Counted from the stretch's first letter, positions 1 through 9,650 are shown. The stretch: 64,000 nt of DNA from JAFGDI01 sp963662515 (GCA_963662515.1 OY759675.1:682001-746000); one strand, 5' to 3'. Made by a program: numbers and translations. The notes: generated by a model not told the origin, from the letters alone.

Positions 1-1
1 T

Positions 2-1669
2 ACGAATTTGCCCAACTGGGGTAATTTCCTTATTTGGTGGGACGGTGACTTACAGAGAGAGATACTCGATGCGGTTGGCAGTACCGGAGCGAACCCTGTG
101 ATAAATAAGTGGGGTGGTGATGGGGCTGGCCGTTTGCTCAGTCTGTATAATGTGCCTTCGTCATACGGAACAGCCGCAATAAACTATACCAAGGGAAATC
201 CATGTATTAGTGGTGATATACTGGGCGACTGGCGTGAGGAGGCTATTTATCGCTCTTCAGATAATACTCAGTTACGAATATTTACTACTACGACAGTTAC
301 GCCGTATCGTTTTTATACATTTATGCATGATTCTCAATATCGTACCGCAGTTGCCTGGCAGTGTAATATGTACAATCAGCCGCCACACCCCAGTTTTTAT
401 GTTGGTGCAGGCATGAGCGATCTTCCCAGGCCTGATATAATACTTGCCGGTCAGGATAAGTCTGAGACAGACCCGCCGTTACCAAATCCTATGGGCTGGG
501 AGGTAAAGCCTTATGCGACAGGGGCCCGATCAATATTTATGCAGGCGGTAGCGGCGATAGATATAAATGAAGTTGAATATTATTTTACCTGTACCAGTGG
601 CGGCGGTCATGACAGCGGCTGGCAATTCAGTCCTTCTTATGAAGATGTCGGGCTTGAGCCGGGTGAGAGATATACCTATACAGTTACAGCTCGTGATACA
701 TCAGATAATTATAACATGACATTTACATCAGTACCGGCCTCATGTATTACCACAGGTAAAACAGGGCTTACTTACTGGGATTTTGAAGATGGAGCTGACC
801 AGGCGGCATTTTCAAATATGCCGGGCAAAGGTTCTGTAGATATTGTTAATAGCATGGTAATGTATGGATATAACGCAACCTATGGCCCTTATTTTGCTGC
901 TGATACGATAACCGGCGGAGGGCTAAGTGCTTATTTTAATGGTGGTCAGGATGGCTATACTCAAGATGCGACATTTAATAGCTGGTCTCAGCCGAGTTGG
1001 ACAATTGAGTTGTCAGTGAAGCTGATGAATATTTCCGGCTGGAAAACGCTGATCGGGAGAGATGGTTCTTCAGTTGGTGAGCTTGAATCAGATTTTTATT
1101 TACAGAAAAATGGGATAGATAACGCTTTTAGACTTAACTTCCGTACTATAGGTGGTGCCAGACATATTTTAGATAGTAATTTTGCAGCTCAGGCCGGGCT
1201 CTGGTATAGCCTGGCGATAACCTCTGATGGTAGTGAAATTAATATGTACTGTGATAAGCTTGATGGAGACGGTTATCAGTTGGTGGATTCACTGGATATA
1301 TCAGCACAAACGCCGGCCCAAAATGCCCTGTCACTGGGGACATTTAACTGGACCTTTGGTAGAGGCTGGTATAACGGCAAATATACAGACTATGTTAACG
1401 GTTATCTTGATAATATCCGTTTCAGTAATACGGTTCTCACTCCCGATGAGTTTTTGGGAGCCAGGCCGGAATCTGCTTCATGGCTTTATGGTGATTTTAG
1501 TGGCGACCATATTGTTGACCTGGTTGACTTTTCCGTCTTTGCCCGGTTATGGCTCTGGAGTGAAGGCGAATATCTCAATGAGTTCGATATAGACAGTGAT
1601 GGCAGTATTGACATTCCCGAACTGTCAACTCTGTCTGAAAACTGGCTGAGTGAAGATAACGGAAATTAA
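2..1669 (+). CDS. Rhamnogalacturonan lyase (PL11), 3' part, with LamG and dockerin-like domains
   Basis: The reading frame is open to the left edge, so the 5' part of the gene lies outside the window. The visible 555 residues begin with the C-terminal part of a PL11 rhamnogalacturonan lyase propeller: NWGNFLIWWDGDLQRE, then GDILGDWREEAI, typical of the YesW/YesX family, then DSQYRTAVAWQ. This enzyme cleaves the pectin rhamnogalacturonan I backbone by beta-elimination outside the cell. A Fn3-like stretch follows (about 160-245), then a LamG/concanavalin-like module (about 255-485), then a dockerin-like pair of Asp-rich loops (DFSGDHIVDLVDF and DIDSDGSIDIPEL, about 495-550). The family is recognised by motif and the domain borders are approximate. 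The likely function is a surface-attached or exported pectinase. Confidence 0.8.
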   Translation, partial: TNLPNWGNFLIWWDGDLQREILDAVGSTGANPVINKWGGDGAGRLLSLYNVPSSYGTAAINYTKGNPCISGDILGDWREEAIYRSSDNTQLRIFTTTTVTPYRFYTFMHDSQYRTAVAWQCNMYNQPPHPSFYVGAGMSDLPRPDIILAGQDKSETDPPLPNPMGWEVKPYATGARSIFMQAVAAIDINEVEYYFTCTSGGGHDSGWQFSPSYEDVGLEPGERYTYTVTARDTSDNYNMTFTSVPASCITTGKTGLTYWDFEDGADQAAFSNMPGKGSVDIVNSMVMYGYNATYGPYFAADTITGGGLSAYFNGGQDGYTQDATFNSWSQPSWTIELSVKLMNISGWKTLIGRDGSSVGELESDFYLQKNGIDNAFRLNFRTIGGARHILDSNFAAQAGLWYSLAITSDGSEINMYCDKLDGDGYQLVDSLDISAQTPAQNALSLGTFNWTFGRGWYNGKYTDYVNGYLDNIRFSNTVLTPDEFLGARPESASWLYGDFSGDHIVDLVDFSVFARLWLWSEGEYLNEFDIDSDGSIDIPELSTLSENWLSEDNGN

Positions 1670-1673
1670 TAGT

Positions 1674-1765
1674 GTTCACGCTGTTAATAAAGACAGTCGG
1701 CGAAGCTGACACCTTAAATACTTAAGAGGTATCGCCTGAGGCGATGGCTAATTAACAGCGTGAAC
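1674..1765. repeat. Palindromic intergenic element, copy A
   Basis: A 15-bp perfect inverted repeat (1674-1688 with 1751-1765) encloses smaller hairpins, including TCGCCT-G-AGGCGA at 1732-1744. On the reverse strand its core (TAGCCATCG then CCTCAGGCGATAC) matches the core of the element at 29546-29726. The outer arms do not match that copy but are complementary to each other. GCGTGAACGCT at 1758-1768 recurs at 1802-1812. Confidence 0.6.
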
Positions 1766-1947
1766 GCTGGACACGGAAGGGGTAAACCCTGAACTCTGAA
1801 GGCGTGAACGCTTTAACACTGGATAGTGATATCCTGCTTGCAAAGTTTGGTTTTTTTGTGATAATACTGGGGGCTGGCAGGTTTGGCATGCGAATGTGGT
1901 CGTGTGGCCTGTCGCCGGTATCAGGAAAGTTTAAGGATATTGTCATT

Positions 1948-3168
1948 ATGGCAGATGAAACAGTTAAAAATGAGACCCTGACCTCTGTGAAGGGTTTCCG
2001 GGTTTCGGCGGTTCGTGCCGGGATAAAGAGAAGTGGCAAGCTCGATTTAGGTTTGATCGTGGCGGATAAGCCCTGTGCGGCTGCAGCGGTTTTTACTACC
2101 AATAAGATAGCGTCTTGTACTGTTGACATAAGCCGCAAGCATGTAGCTAACGGCAAGGCCCAGGCCGTTTTCGTTAATGCTGGCAATGCTAATGCCTGTA
2201 CCGGCAAGCAGGGCGAAAAAGATGCTTTGGCCATCTGTCAGCAGGTGGCGGATGGTCTGAATATCAAGATGGAAGATGTGATCGTCACTTCAACGGGTAT
2301 TATAGGTGTTTATATGCCTATGGATAAGGTTAAAGCTGGTATTGACAATGCTTTAGCTGGTCTGGCCGATACTCGGGAAATGGGTAAGGATCTGGCTGCG
2401 GCTATTATGACCACAGATCTGGTCGCCAAAGAAGCCTTTCGTCAGGTAAAGCTTGGCGGCAAAACTGTTCGTGTAGCTGGTATTTGCAAAGGTTCCGGCA
2501 TGATCGCCCCGAATATGGCTACCATGCTGGGTTATATCGTTACCGATGCTGATGTTACCTCTGCGATTCTGAAAAAGATCATGAAAGATGTAGTTGGTCG
2601 TACCTTTAATAAGGTGACAGTTGATAACCATGTCAGTACCAATGATACTGCCGTTATCATGGCCTCTGGTGCTGCGGGAAATTCGCAGATCAAGAAAGAT
2701 ACCGATCCGGATTATGCCAAATTTTACAAGGCGGTCTGGGAGGTATGTGACGATCTGGCTCGCAAGATCGCCGCAGACGGAGAAGGCGCCAGGTGTATGA
2801 TATCAATATATGTCAAGTCTGCTAAGACAGCTTCTGATGCACATAAAGCACTTCGTGCTATCGCTGACAGTCCGCTTGTCCGGTGTGCTTTTAACGGAGC
2901 TGACCCCAACTGGGGGCGCATTACCAGTGCGGTAGGATATAGCGGGGCAGAGTTTGAAGTTAATAAGCTCACTTGCAAGATCGCCGGGACATTAGTATTT
3001 AAGAATGGTCAGCCGACAAAGTTTGACGCTGCTGCCCTGAGTGAAAAGATGAAGGGTAAGGAATGGAAGGTTGAAGTTGACCTGGGAGCAGGTAAATTTG
3101 ATGATTTCTGTTACACCTGCGATCTGTCGAAGGAATATGTAGCGATAAATGCCGATTATCATACTTGA
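1948..3168 (+). CDS. argJ: Glutamate N-acetyltransferase / ornithine acetyltransferase ArgJ
   Basis: A 406-residue ArgJ, the full family length. It moves the acetyl group from N-acetylornithine to glutamate in the cyclic arginine pathway and may also make N-acetylglutamate from acetyl-CoA. The self-cleavage site is visible in GSGMIAPNMATMLGY, where the Thr of the ATML motif becomes the nucleophile of the beta chain. AAAAVFTTN, VNAGNANACTG and FNGADPNWGR are further family hallmarks. The frame is open upstream to 1804, but the ATG at 1948 with AAGGAT before it starts where ArgJ homology begins, so the first 48 codons are excluded. The gene stands alone; argC lies 50 kb away in this window. Confidence 0.93.
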   Translation: MADETVKNETLTSVKGFRVSAVRAGIKRSGKLDLGLIVADKPCAAAAVFTTNKIASCTVDISRKHVANGKAQAVFVNAGNANACTGKQGEKDALAICQQVADGLNIKMEDVIVTSTGIIGVYMPMDKVKAGIDNALAGLADTREMGKDLAAAIMTTDLVAKEAFRQVKLGGKTVRVAGICKGSGMIAPNMATMLGYIVTDADVTSAILKKIMKDVVGRTFNKVTVDNHVSTNDTAVIMASGAAGNSQIKKDTDPDYAKFYKAVWEVCDDLARKIAADGEGARCMISIYVKSAKTASDAHKALRAIADSPLVRCAFNGADPNWGRITSAVGYSGAEFEVNKLTCKIAGTLVFKNGQPTKFDAAALSEKMKGKEWKVEVDLGAGKFDDFCYTCDLSKEYVAINADYHT

Positions 3169-3282
3169 TATTGCGGCATGTAATTTAATATTTTATAACC
3201 TGCGGATCGGTCATTGTGCCGGTTCGCAGGTTTTTTTGCATAAATATTTGTTGTAAAAATATTTATATTTAATTGGTCGGTT

Positions 3283-3471
3283 TTATTCTTTGTTGTTTTG
3301 TTCTTTATCTTTCCATATTTGTTGAGCTTGCCGGTATAATTCCAATATTTCAGCGGGAGGCAGGTCAAATTTTCTGCTAAGTTCATTGAGCATATTATAA
3401 TGTGAACCATTAAAGTAGCGGGTGTCATCTATCAGTTCGATCAGGTATCTGATTATTTCGTTTTTATTCAT
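3283..3471 (-). CDS. Small hypothetical protein (62 aa)
   Basis: A short minus-strand frame in the 500-bp gap between argJ and the sigma factor gene. The product is hydrophilic with alternating charged and hydrophobic residues (EIIRYLIELIDD, NMLNELSRKFDLPPAEILELYRQ), consistent with a small all-helical protein. No signal peptide or membrane segment is seen and the family is not recognised. No good ribosome binding site precedes the ATG, and base composition is AT-rich like the surroundings. It could be spurious, though the residue pattern looks protein-like. Confidence 0.45.
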   Translation of the reverse strand: MNKNEIIRYLIELIDDTRYFNGSHYNMLNELSRKFDLPPAEILELYRQAQQIWKDKEQNNKE

Positions 3472-3540
3472 AGCGATAGTCGGCTTTTATAATTGGTTAT
3501 AAGTTATCCAGTTATACTTCGGCTATAAGAGTATATATCG

Positions 3541-3557
3541 GTTACTTTTTAAGTAAC
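3541..3557. promoter_or_regulatory. Palindrome upstream of ECF sigma gene
   Basis: GTTACTT-TTT-AAGTAAC is a 7-bp-arm palindrome in the AT-rich gap between the divergent small gene (ending its 5' side at 3471) and the sigma gene (3702). It could be an operator. It is too short to be certain and no second copy was found. Confidence 0.3.
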
Positions 3558-3701
3558 TTTTGGTTTTAGCAGCGGGTGAGATTTTTTTAAGTGATTTTAT
3601 TGCAGGCAGTTAAGTTGTGTTGGCTTAATGATTATTCTTACAGTCTATTTTTAATGTTAAGAATGAAAAGTTTTGGGATTGTATTAATAGTAGAAATAAT
3701 C

Positions 3702-4223
3702 ATGGCACTAACAGAAGAACAAATAGTTGAGGCGGTGTTAAAACACCGTCTGAAGTTGATCTCGTATATGAGGTCGATAGTGTGTGACTTTCATGTATCA
3801 GAAGATCTGTTTCAGAGGCTATGTCTGTTGGCATTGCAGTCCAAGGACAGGTTTGGTGATAGTGAGCATTTGCTCAAGTGGTTATGGGTTGTAAGTCGCA
3901 ACGAATCGCTGAAGTATTTACGAGATAAGAAAAAGCAGCCTGTGGTATTTGATGAAAAACTACTGGAGATGATCCAGAGTGAATGGCAGTCAGAGACATT
4001 TCTGGACAGTCCTGAGATCCAGGGCATGTTGGAGAAATGTATTTCTCAGCTATCAGAGCCGGTTCGGAATATGCTGGAGAAGCGTTATCGGCATAATCTG
4101 AGCGGGGCCAGGCTGGCCGAAGCTCTGGAGCGAAATACTAAGTCGGTTTATGTAGCTATAAGCCGGGCGCATCGAGCCTTGTACAATTGCATGCAAAAGA
4201 AGATAGCTCCGCTGAAGGATTGA
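3702..4223 (+). CDS. ECF-type RNA polymerase sigma factor
   Basis: A 173-residue sigma-70 family factor of the extracytoplasmic-function class. Region 2 covers about residues 10-75 (LISYMRSIVCDFHVSEDLFQRLCLLAL, then HLLKWLWVVSRNESLKYLRD). Region 4 covers about 105-165 (CISQLSEPVRNMLEKRY, then LAEALERNTKSVYVAISRAHRAL). The frame is open upstream to 3591, but the residues before MALTEEQIV are low-complexity hydrophobic, so ATG 3702 is preferred. A FecR-domain gene begins 53 bp downstream, the usual sigma/anti-sigma arrangement, and the two are probably co-transcribed. Confidence 0.85.
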   Translation: MALTEEQIVEAVLKHRLKLISYMRSIVCDFHVSEDLFQRLCLLALQSKDRFGDSEHLLKWLWVVSRNESLKYLRDKKKQPVVFDEKLLEMIQSEWQSETFLDSPEIQGMLEKCISQLSEPVRNMLEKRYRHNLSGARLAEALERNTKSVYVAISRAHRALYNCMQKKIAPLKD

Positions 4224-4276
4224 CCGCCACCAATAAAAGCAAGACATTGAAAAATTGAAAGTAAATACAGATAGTT

Positions 4277-5986
4277 ATGAACGATAAAGAAAAAAGTAAT
4301 ATAGACCGTAATCAGGTCAATCGATTTGATATGCTTTTGCAGGTCTATCTTGATGGCTCGATCAGTGAGCAGGAAGGCTGCGAACTGGCGGGTTATCTGC
4401 GTCAGGACCGGGGGTATATACGAAGGTTCGTTCTGGCATGCAAGCAGGAACAGTTAGTATATGAGATAGTTTCTTCTGTCGGAAGTGAATTATCATGTAG
4501 TGCTGTTTCAGAATTTGCAATATTGCATGAATTTGCCGAATATGAAGATAATGCTCCCAGTGTTGTGTGTGAACCGGCACTGGTCGAGCCGATAGCAGTC
4601 GAATTGCCGGAGCGAAAGGTTAAGCCGCGTCAGAATAAGATTTCGATTTTGTCGCTTATGGCTACAGCGGCCCTGATATTTCTGATAGTATATGTAAGGT
4701 TAAATCCGCTGGAGCCGGAGATTCGAGCGGCATTACTGGCCGATGAGTTCAGGACAGTCTGGTCTGGTCAGGTGAAGAATTTACAGAGGGGAAATTATAT
4801 TTTCCAGGAGGAGATTATTTCACTGGCCCAGGGTATAATCAAGCTGCAAACAGACCGTGATGTGACTGTGATAATAGAAGGTCCTGCGGAATTCAGCTTC
4901 AGGAACAATACAGAGCTGGCGTTGAATTATGGACATATATACTCTAAGGTAATGAAAAAAGGTGCCGGTTTTACGGTTAAGACCCCAAATGCAATGATAG
5001 TTGATCTGGGAACTGAGTTCAGTATAAAAGTAGGCAGAGATGAGCAGGCGACCGAGGTGCAGATGTATAATGGCTCTGCGGTAATATCAAATAGTAAAGA
5101 TGAAAATAGCAGAGAGATAATAAAGAGCGGTTCAGCTCGTGCGATAAATTCACGCGGGGTAATGGTTGATATTCCATTTGATACAAGTGGGGTGATGGAT
5201 CGTATTTTATCGGGTTATGAAAAACGACTGGCAGAGTTGCAGGTCAGTAAATATTGCACCTTTAATGATAAGGTTTCCTGGGTAAATGATTATGTAAGTA
5301 ATAATAATTTGTTTCATCAGGGCAAATACAATAATGTTCGGCAGTTAGCCTGGCAGGGCGATGATGGTTCTGTTGTTGATTCTGCTTTATATTTTGGCGG
5401 CGGCAGTGAGATTGGTAAGGGCTATGTGATCTTTGGTCAGCAGGCTAATTTTGAAAAGAATAGTTTTACCATTGCGGTTTGGTTCAGAATGGATAAAGGT
5501 GTTGGTATGCCTGTCAAGCAGTTTATTGTTGCTAATTTTGATCCTCGGAACGAAGCTGGCTGGCGTATGGGCATTCTTAATAACAGGCCATTTGTTCGTT
5601 TGACAGATAATTCTACTGGTAAAAGGTTTCAGAATTGGCAGACTAACATTAATGAGCTGAGTGATGGCTGGCATTCTTTGGTTATGGTTGTTGATCGTAA
5701 GGATAATAAGCTGACCTGCTATCTGGATGGGAAAAATTCCGGCTGGAAAGTTGCTGATAGTGAAGAGCTCATCGGCGAAGATTACGAATATAACGGACAT
5801 CCTTTATTTGATAACTTACCGGCAGATATTTCGCTCAGTTCTGAAAAGCCGGTGCATCTGGGAGTTAGATATGGAGATGTTATAGCCTGTCCGTTCCGCG
5901 GCTGGATATACGATATGGCTATTTGGGATCGAGCTTTGCCTGATGCCCAGGTAAGAGAGTTATACAGCAGGTTTCCGCTGAACTGA
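4277..5986 (+). CDS. FecR-domain transmembrane regulator with LamG domain
   Basis: A 569-residue probable anti-sigma partner of the upstream ECF factor. The cytoplasmic N-terminus (about 1-115) has the LDGSISEQE...L pattern seen in such regulators. One membrane helix lies at about 121-141 (ILSLMATAALIFLIVYV). A FecR domain follows (about 150-290; VIIEGPAEFSF, GFTVKTPNAMIVDLGTEFSI), then a LamG/concanavalin-like module (about 340-565; FTIAVWFRMDKG, GWIYDMAIWDRALPDAQV). The external lectin-like domain suggests that ligand binding controls sigma release. That role is inferred from domain order and neighbours. Confidence 0.8.
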   Translation: MNDKEKSNIDRNQVNRFDMLLQVYLDGSISEQEGCELAGYLRQDRGYIRRFVLACKQEQLVYEIVSSVGSELSCSAVSEFAILHEFAEYEDNAPSVVCEPALVEPIAVELPERKVKPRQNKISILSLMATAALIFLIVYVRLNPLEPEIRAALLADEFRTVWSGQVKNLQRGNYIFQEEIISLAQGIIKLQTDRDVTVIIEGPAEFSFRNNTELALNYGHIYSKVMKKGAGFTVKTPNAMIVDLGTEFSIKVGRDEQATEVQMYNGSAVISNSKDENSREIIKSGSARAINSRGVMVDIPFDTSGVMDRILSGYEKRLAELQVSKYCTFNDKVSWVNDYVSNNNLFHQGKYNNVRQLAWQGDDGSVVDSALYFGGGSEIGKGYVIFGQQANFEKNSFTIAVWFRMDKGVGMPVKQFIVANFDPRNEAGWRMGILNNRPFVRLTDNSTGKRFQNWQTNINELSDGWHSLVMVVDRKDNKLTCYLDGKNSGWKVADSEELIGEDYEYNGHPLFDNLPADISLSSEKPVHLGVRYGDVIACPFRGWIYDMAIWDRALPDAQVRELYSRFPLN

Positions 5987-6313
5987 GGTTTATTTGTGTG
6001 TCTGGTGCGGCAGATAGACCAGATTTTTCAGGGCGACTTTCGGCTCTGTAAAATTTATGTTTGTGTTTGAACAGGGGTTAATGCCCTCTGTAATTATAAT
6101 GAAGAAGATAGTCAATGAGTTGTGATTTGCGAATGTTACTTAATTTTCATTCGATTCTTCCGGGTCTGTAAGTGATTGCAGGCCCGGACTCCTTTGTCTG
6201 GTTTTTTGCGTAATTGAAGAGGAAGTTCTGGAGTTAAGAGTTGTTGGTAAATACCTGGGTTCCCGGGGCTCTTTCTCATAGTTATTATACTGTTTATTAG
6301 TCAGGAAAATAAT
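5987..6313. other. Intergenic region, 327 bp
   Basis: No gene is seen. It holds a hairpin at 6160-6187 (CCGGGTCTG pairing with CAGGCCCGG, one G-T) followed by a T-rich stretch, a possible terminator for the sigma/FecR unit. The last 60 bp are AT-rich and probably hold the promoter and leader of the next gene. Confidence 0.5.
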
Positions 6314-7519
6314 ATGATGCTTAAATTATTATTCAGAGGTTTTTTTGCGGGCGGTATGGCAATTTTCTTATCATCTGCATTGGTGGGTGCTGGTGAGCTG
6401 GTGCCAGATCTTAACGACAGTGCGGCTTTGGCTGATTATACTGAGGCTCGTGCCGGGTTGATGAATGATATTGCAGATATTACGAATGGCACGATCACCC
6501 TGTCGGCCAGGTTTAAACCGGATACAAGTATGGCAACGGGTGGTCCTTATATTGTTATCGAGGCAGGAGGCACTTCAAATGGTACAGGTCTTTATCTGGC
6601 AGATGGTGATCTGATCTTGATGGCAAAGGCTAACAGTGCGCGTTTGGCCGTACCTACAAGTCTGAATGACAGAGATTTTAGTGACGGTGTTCTGGCGGTT
6701 AATTTTGGACCGGTTAATATTGGTGCTGAAAATATAGTCTATGCTTCGCTCAATGTTAATACAAGCGTATTGTATGGCAGTGTTAACGGTGTATTGACCA
6801 CCTATGGTTTGTCAGGATGCAGTGGTGCTGAAAATGTTGATGGTAACCGCTCGGTAAGTTTCCTTGGTTCAGGGGCTATTGCTGATTTCGGTTTTATGGG
6901 TGGTTTGCTTGAAGCCGGCCAGGGACAGTATCCGCTTTTGTTCTGGACTAGTGCTGCTAATATGGTGCAAACCAGTGGTTATGCCAATCAGCGTGGACAG
7001 GTCTTTGCTTTGTCTATAAACGGTCCGGCATTGCCCTATAGTATTAATGCAGTTGAATCTACAGGTGTTACTCGTGTGGTTGAAGGAGGGTATTCAGATC
7101 AGATAGAGATATCTATTAGTGACAATCCCGGAGCATACCCGGTAATTGTCAGTATTGTTGATTCGCTTGATCCTGACCAGGTGCTATGTAATCCGGCACA
7201 AGTTATTTTTAATAGCAGTAACTGGCAGACACCTCAGGTCATAACTGTAACAGCGATCGATGATGCCGATATGGAACGCGCCGAACATGATACCGTATTG
7301 GAGCTTGATGTGGCGGTTGCCCAACAGTCGCCATATTATGGTAAGACGCTGGCTGATATATTTGTTTATATAGTTGAAAACGACTGCGGAGCTTATGGTT
7401 TTAATCCAGGTGATTTTAATCTTGATTGTCAGGTTGATCTTAATGATTTTGTGATCTTCGTTGATAGCTGGCTGGCATGTAGTAATGTTGACCCGGATTG
7501 TCAGGTGTTTGTATATTAA
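6314..7519 (+). CDS. Secreted protein with Calx-beta-like and dockerin-like segments
   Basis: A 401-residue exported protein. A signal peptide is visible at residues 1-26 (FRGFFAGGMAIFLSSALVGAG). The central part is unassigned and rich in Gly, Asn and Ser, with a beta-sandwich look. Residues about 245-345 resemble a Calx-beta-type repeat (NPGAYPVIVSIVDSLDPDQV, VITVTAIDDADMERAEHDT). The C-terminus is dockerin-like (NPGDFNLDCQVDLNDFVIFVDSWL), with cysteines near the Asp-rich loop. No catalytic domain is recognised. It lies 33 bp before the sulfatase and may share its transcript. Either of two adjacent ATGs (6314 or 6317) could start it. Confidence 0.7.
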   Translation: MMLKLLFRGFFAGGMAIFLSSALVGAGELVPDLNDSAALADYTEARAGLMNDIADITNGTITLSARFKPDTSMATGGPYIVIEAGGTSNGTGLYLADGDLILMAKANSARLAVPTSLNDRDFSDGVLAVNFGPVNIGAENIVYASLNVNTSVLYGSVNGVLTTYGLSGCSGAENVDGNRSVSFLGSGAIADFGFMGGLLEAGQGQYPLLFWTSAANMVQTSGYANQRGQVFALSINGPALPYSINAVESTGVTRVVEGGYSDQIEISISDNPGAYPVIVSIVDSLDPDQVLCNPAQVIFNSSNWQTPQVITVTAIDDADMERAEHDTVLELDVAVAQQSPYYGKTLADIFVYIVENDCGAYGFNPGDFNLDCQVDLNDFVIFVDSWLACSNVDPDCQVFVY

Positions 7520-7552
7520 CGGCAATGGCCGATAACAGGAGAATATAATAAG

Positions 7553-9094
7553 ATGAAGATCGACAGACGCACATTTTTGAAGAGCGGTTGTGCCGCCGCT
7601 GCCAGTTTGACTTTGAGTAAGATGATGCCTTCTCTATTTGCCGGAGAGCAGGCCTCACGCCCGAATGTACTGGTGATCCTGGCAGATCAGCTTGGTCTTA
7701 ACTGCTGTGGATACAGTAAGTATTGGGGCGGAGCCAATTATGCCGGAGCAGAGCAGGCGGTGACACCCAATATCGATCAGTTTTCACGGCAGGGCATAAA
7801 CTTCGTTAATACTGTTGCCAGTAGTCCGGTATGCTCGGCTTATCGTGCTACCTTAATGACTGGTAAATATACGACCAGTCATGGCATGGTCATAAATGAG
7901 CTTCGGCTTAACCCGTACCAGGATTGTCTGGGGCATTCGCTGACTCGCAATGGCTACAGTACTGCCTATATAGGCAAGTGGCATATGTATGCCAATGTGC
8001 TGGGAGATCATTTGAATGCAGATAATTCTTTTGTTCCTCAGGGGCCTCACCGTCTTGGTTTCAATGGATTCTGGGCCGCCTATAATTTTCATCATGACTA
8101 TTATAATACCTACTATCATACAACATCAAAAAAGAAGATATTCTGGGATCCGGGAGTGTATGAGCCCGATGGTCAGACTGATATGGCAATAAACTGGATG
8201 AAGTGTCATAGTCAGAAATCAACCAGGCCGTTTTCTATGGTACTGTCCTGGGGTACGCCGCATGACCCATGGAATGATGCCAATGTGCCGGCTCAATATC
8301 GTGACATATTTAAAAATGCCAATATTCCCAATCCGCCCAACTATCTGCCGGAGAACGATGCTTATGCTGATTCGTGGGCTCAATTAACTGCTTCTGCTCG
8401 CAGTTCGCTGGCAGCCTGGCGCAAGAATTATTATGCAATGACAACCAATCTTGATTGGAATTTTGGTCGAATAATGCAGTTTCTTGAGACTAGTGGTCTG
8501 GCTGAAAATACAATAGTTATCTTCTCTTCAGATCATGGTGAGATGTTTGGTGCTCAGGGGCGACGGGCCAAGAATATCTTTTATGAAGAAGCGGCCCGTA
8601 TTCCATTTTTAGTTCGCTGGCCGTCAAAGATCGCATCCGGACTCACCTCTGATGCATGTATGTCTTCAGTTGATATTATGCCAACAGTTTTAGGATTACT
8701 TGACTTGCCTGTTCCTTCGCGTGTTGAAGGTATGGATCTTTCGCATCTGGCCAGAGGGCAGTCCGGCCCTGAGCCAGAGTTTGCTATGTTACAAAATACT
8801 GGTGCTTGTGCTGCCTGGCAAGATGGCTACGAGTGGCGGGCAGTACGAAATAAGCGATATACCTATGCCCGTTACCGGCGAGATGGCAAGGAATTGCTGT
8901 TTGATAATCTTAATGATCCTTATCAGATCAATGATTTGTCTCAGGACTCCGGCAGTCAGGGGATTCTTTTGCAATTGCGTAACGGCATGCAGGCGAAAAT
9001 GGATTCGCTTTCTGATACTTTTGCTCCATCAACATATTATAGAGATCACTGGACTGATGGAAACCGGGTTATACTTCGTGGTGCCAGAGGGTAA
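7553..9094 (+). CDS. Tat-exported sulfatase
   Basis: A 513-residue type I sulfatase that hydrolyses sulfate esters, probably on polysaccharides. The N-terminus is a twin-arginine signal (MKIDRRTFLKSGCAAAASL). The metal site begins with PNVLVILADQLG, and the formylglycine site is PVCSAYRATLMTGK, where Cys in the C-x-A-x-R motif is the residue matured to formylglycine by an anaerobic or FGE-type system not seen here. Further family motifs are YIGKWHM, VIFSSDHGEMFG and DIMPTVLGLL. The substrate cannot be read from sequence. The next gene encodes a TatA-type translocase subunit, which fits the Tat signal. Confidence 0.93.
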   Translation: MKIDRRTFLKSGCAAAASLTLSKMMPSLFAGEQASRPNVLVILADQLGLNCCGYSKYWGGANYAGAEQAVTPNIDQFSRQGINFVNTVASSPVCSAYRATLMTGKYTTSHGMVINELRLNPYQDCLGHSLTRNGYSTAYIGKWHMYANVLGDHLNADNSFVPQGPHRLGFNGFWAAYNFHHDYYNTYYHTTSKKKIFWDPGVYEPDGQTDMAINWMKCHSQKSTRPFSMVLSWGTPHDPWNDANVPAQYRDIFKNANIPNPPNYLPENDAYADSWAQLTASARSSLAAWRKNYYAMTTNLDWNFGRIMQFLETSGLAENTIVIFSSDHGEMFGAQGRRAKNIFYEEAARIPFLVRWPSKIASGLTSDACMSSVDIMPTVLGLLDLPVPSRVEGMDLSHLARGQSGPEPEFAMLQNTGACAAWQDGYEWRAVRNKRYTYARYRRDGKELLFDNLNDPYQINDLSQDSGSQGILLQLRNGMQAKMDSLSDTFAPSTYYRDHWTDGNRVILRGARG

Positions 9095-9207
9095 AGTGTC
9101 GTGTAGGACTTCGGCGTCAGTGGTATTGTTTGTTGTTACCAGGTTATGTGCCTGGTAATACAGGCATTATCATTGTCGCCGACTTTTATCTTGGAGAAGG
9201 TGTTATT

Positions 9208-9423
9208 ATGGCAATACTGGCATTGTGGACAGTTGGAGCCGGACAAATAGCTATAGTTCTGCTGGTTGTTTTGTTAATATTTGGCAAAAAATTACCAGAT
9301 CTTGCCCGAAATCTGGGTAAAAGTATGGTTGAATTCAGAAAAGGGCTGAGCGGTAGTGGTGATAGCTTCGATATTGAAGCTAATGAGTCACTTGGTGATA
9401 AAATAGGTAAGGGAGGCAATTAG
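9208..9423 (+). CDS. tatA: Sec-independent protein translocase subunit TatA/TatE
   Basis: A 71-residue TatA-family protein. One membrane helix (GQIAIVLLVVLLIF) is followed by the FG hinge and an amphipathic helix (GKKLPDLARNLGKSMVEFRKG), then a short polar tail. TatA forms the translocation pore for folded twin-arginine substrates. The ATG at 9208 is preferred because GGAGAAGG lies 8 bp upstream and homology starts there; the frame itself is open further upstream. It sits about 110 bp after the Tat-signal sulfatase, with no tatB or tatC nearby. Confidence 0.88.
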   Translation: MAILALWTVGAGQIAIVLLVVLLIFGKKLPDLARNLGKSMVEFRKGLSGSGDSFDIEANESLGDKIGKGGN

Positions 9424-9571
9424 TCTTTTGATTTACCTTTGGTATGTTCAGTGTTAATTGGAAGCTTATGAGCAGTTATTAGTGCTGGTACAGAGTATTT
9501 ATTCGCATTGTTCTTTTGTGAGGCTGTGGTTTGGTAGTACCATTTGTCGGTGTCGGGTTTAAATATTTCAC

Positions 9572-9600
9572 TTGCAAAATCGGCTTTTTTCGGTTAGAAT
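9572..9600 (+). promoter_or_regulatory. Sigma-70-like promoter of the HTH membrane protein gene
   Basis: TTGCAA, a 17-bp spacer and TAGAAT fit the housekeeping consensus. Transcription would start near 9607, giving a leader of roughly 220 nt before the ATG at 9830. Confidence 0.55.
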
Positions 9601-9650
9601 CTGGCCTTTACAGATTTACGATGTAACATTCTGTATTAACAGTAGTTAGT

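Noticed and set aside
1752..2234. 160-codon minus-strand frame over the argJ start
   Set aside because: Lies antisense to clear ArgJ sequence and has no recognisable motif.
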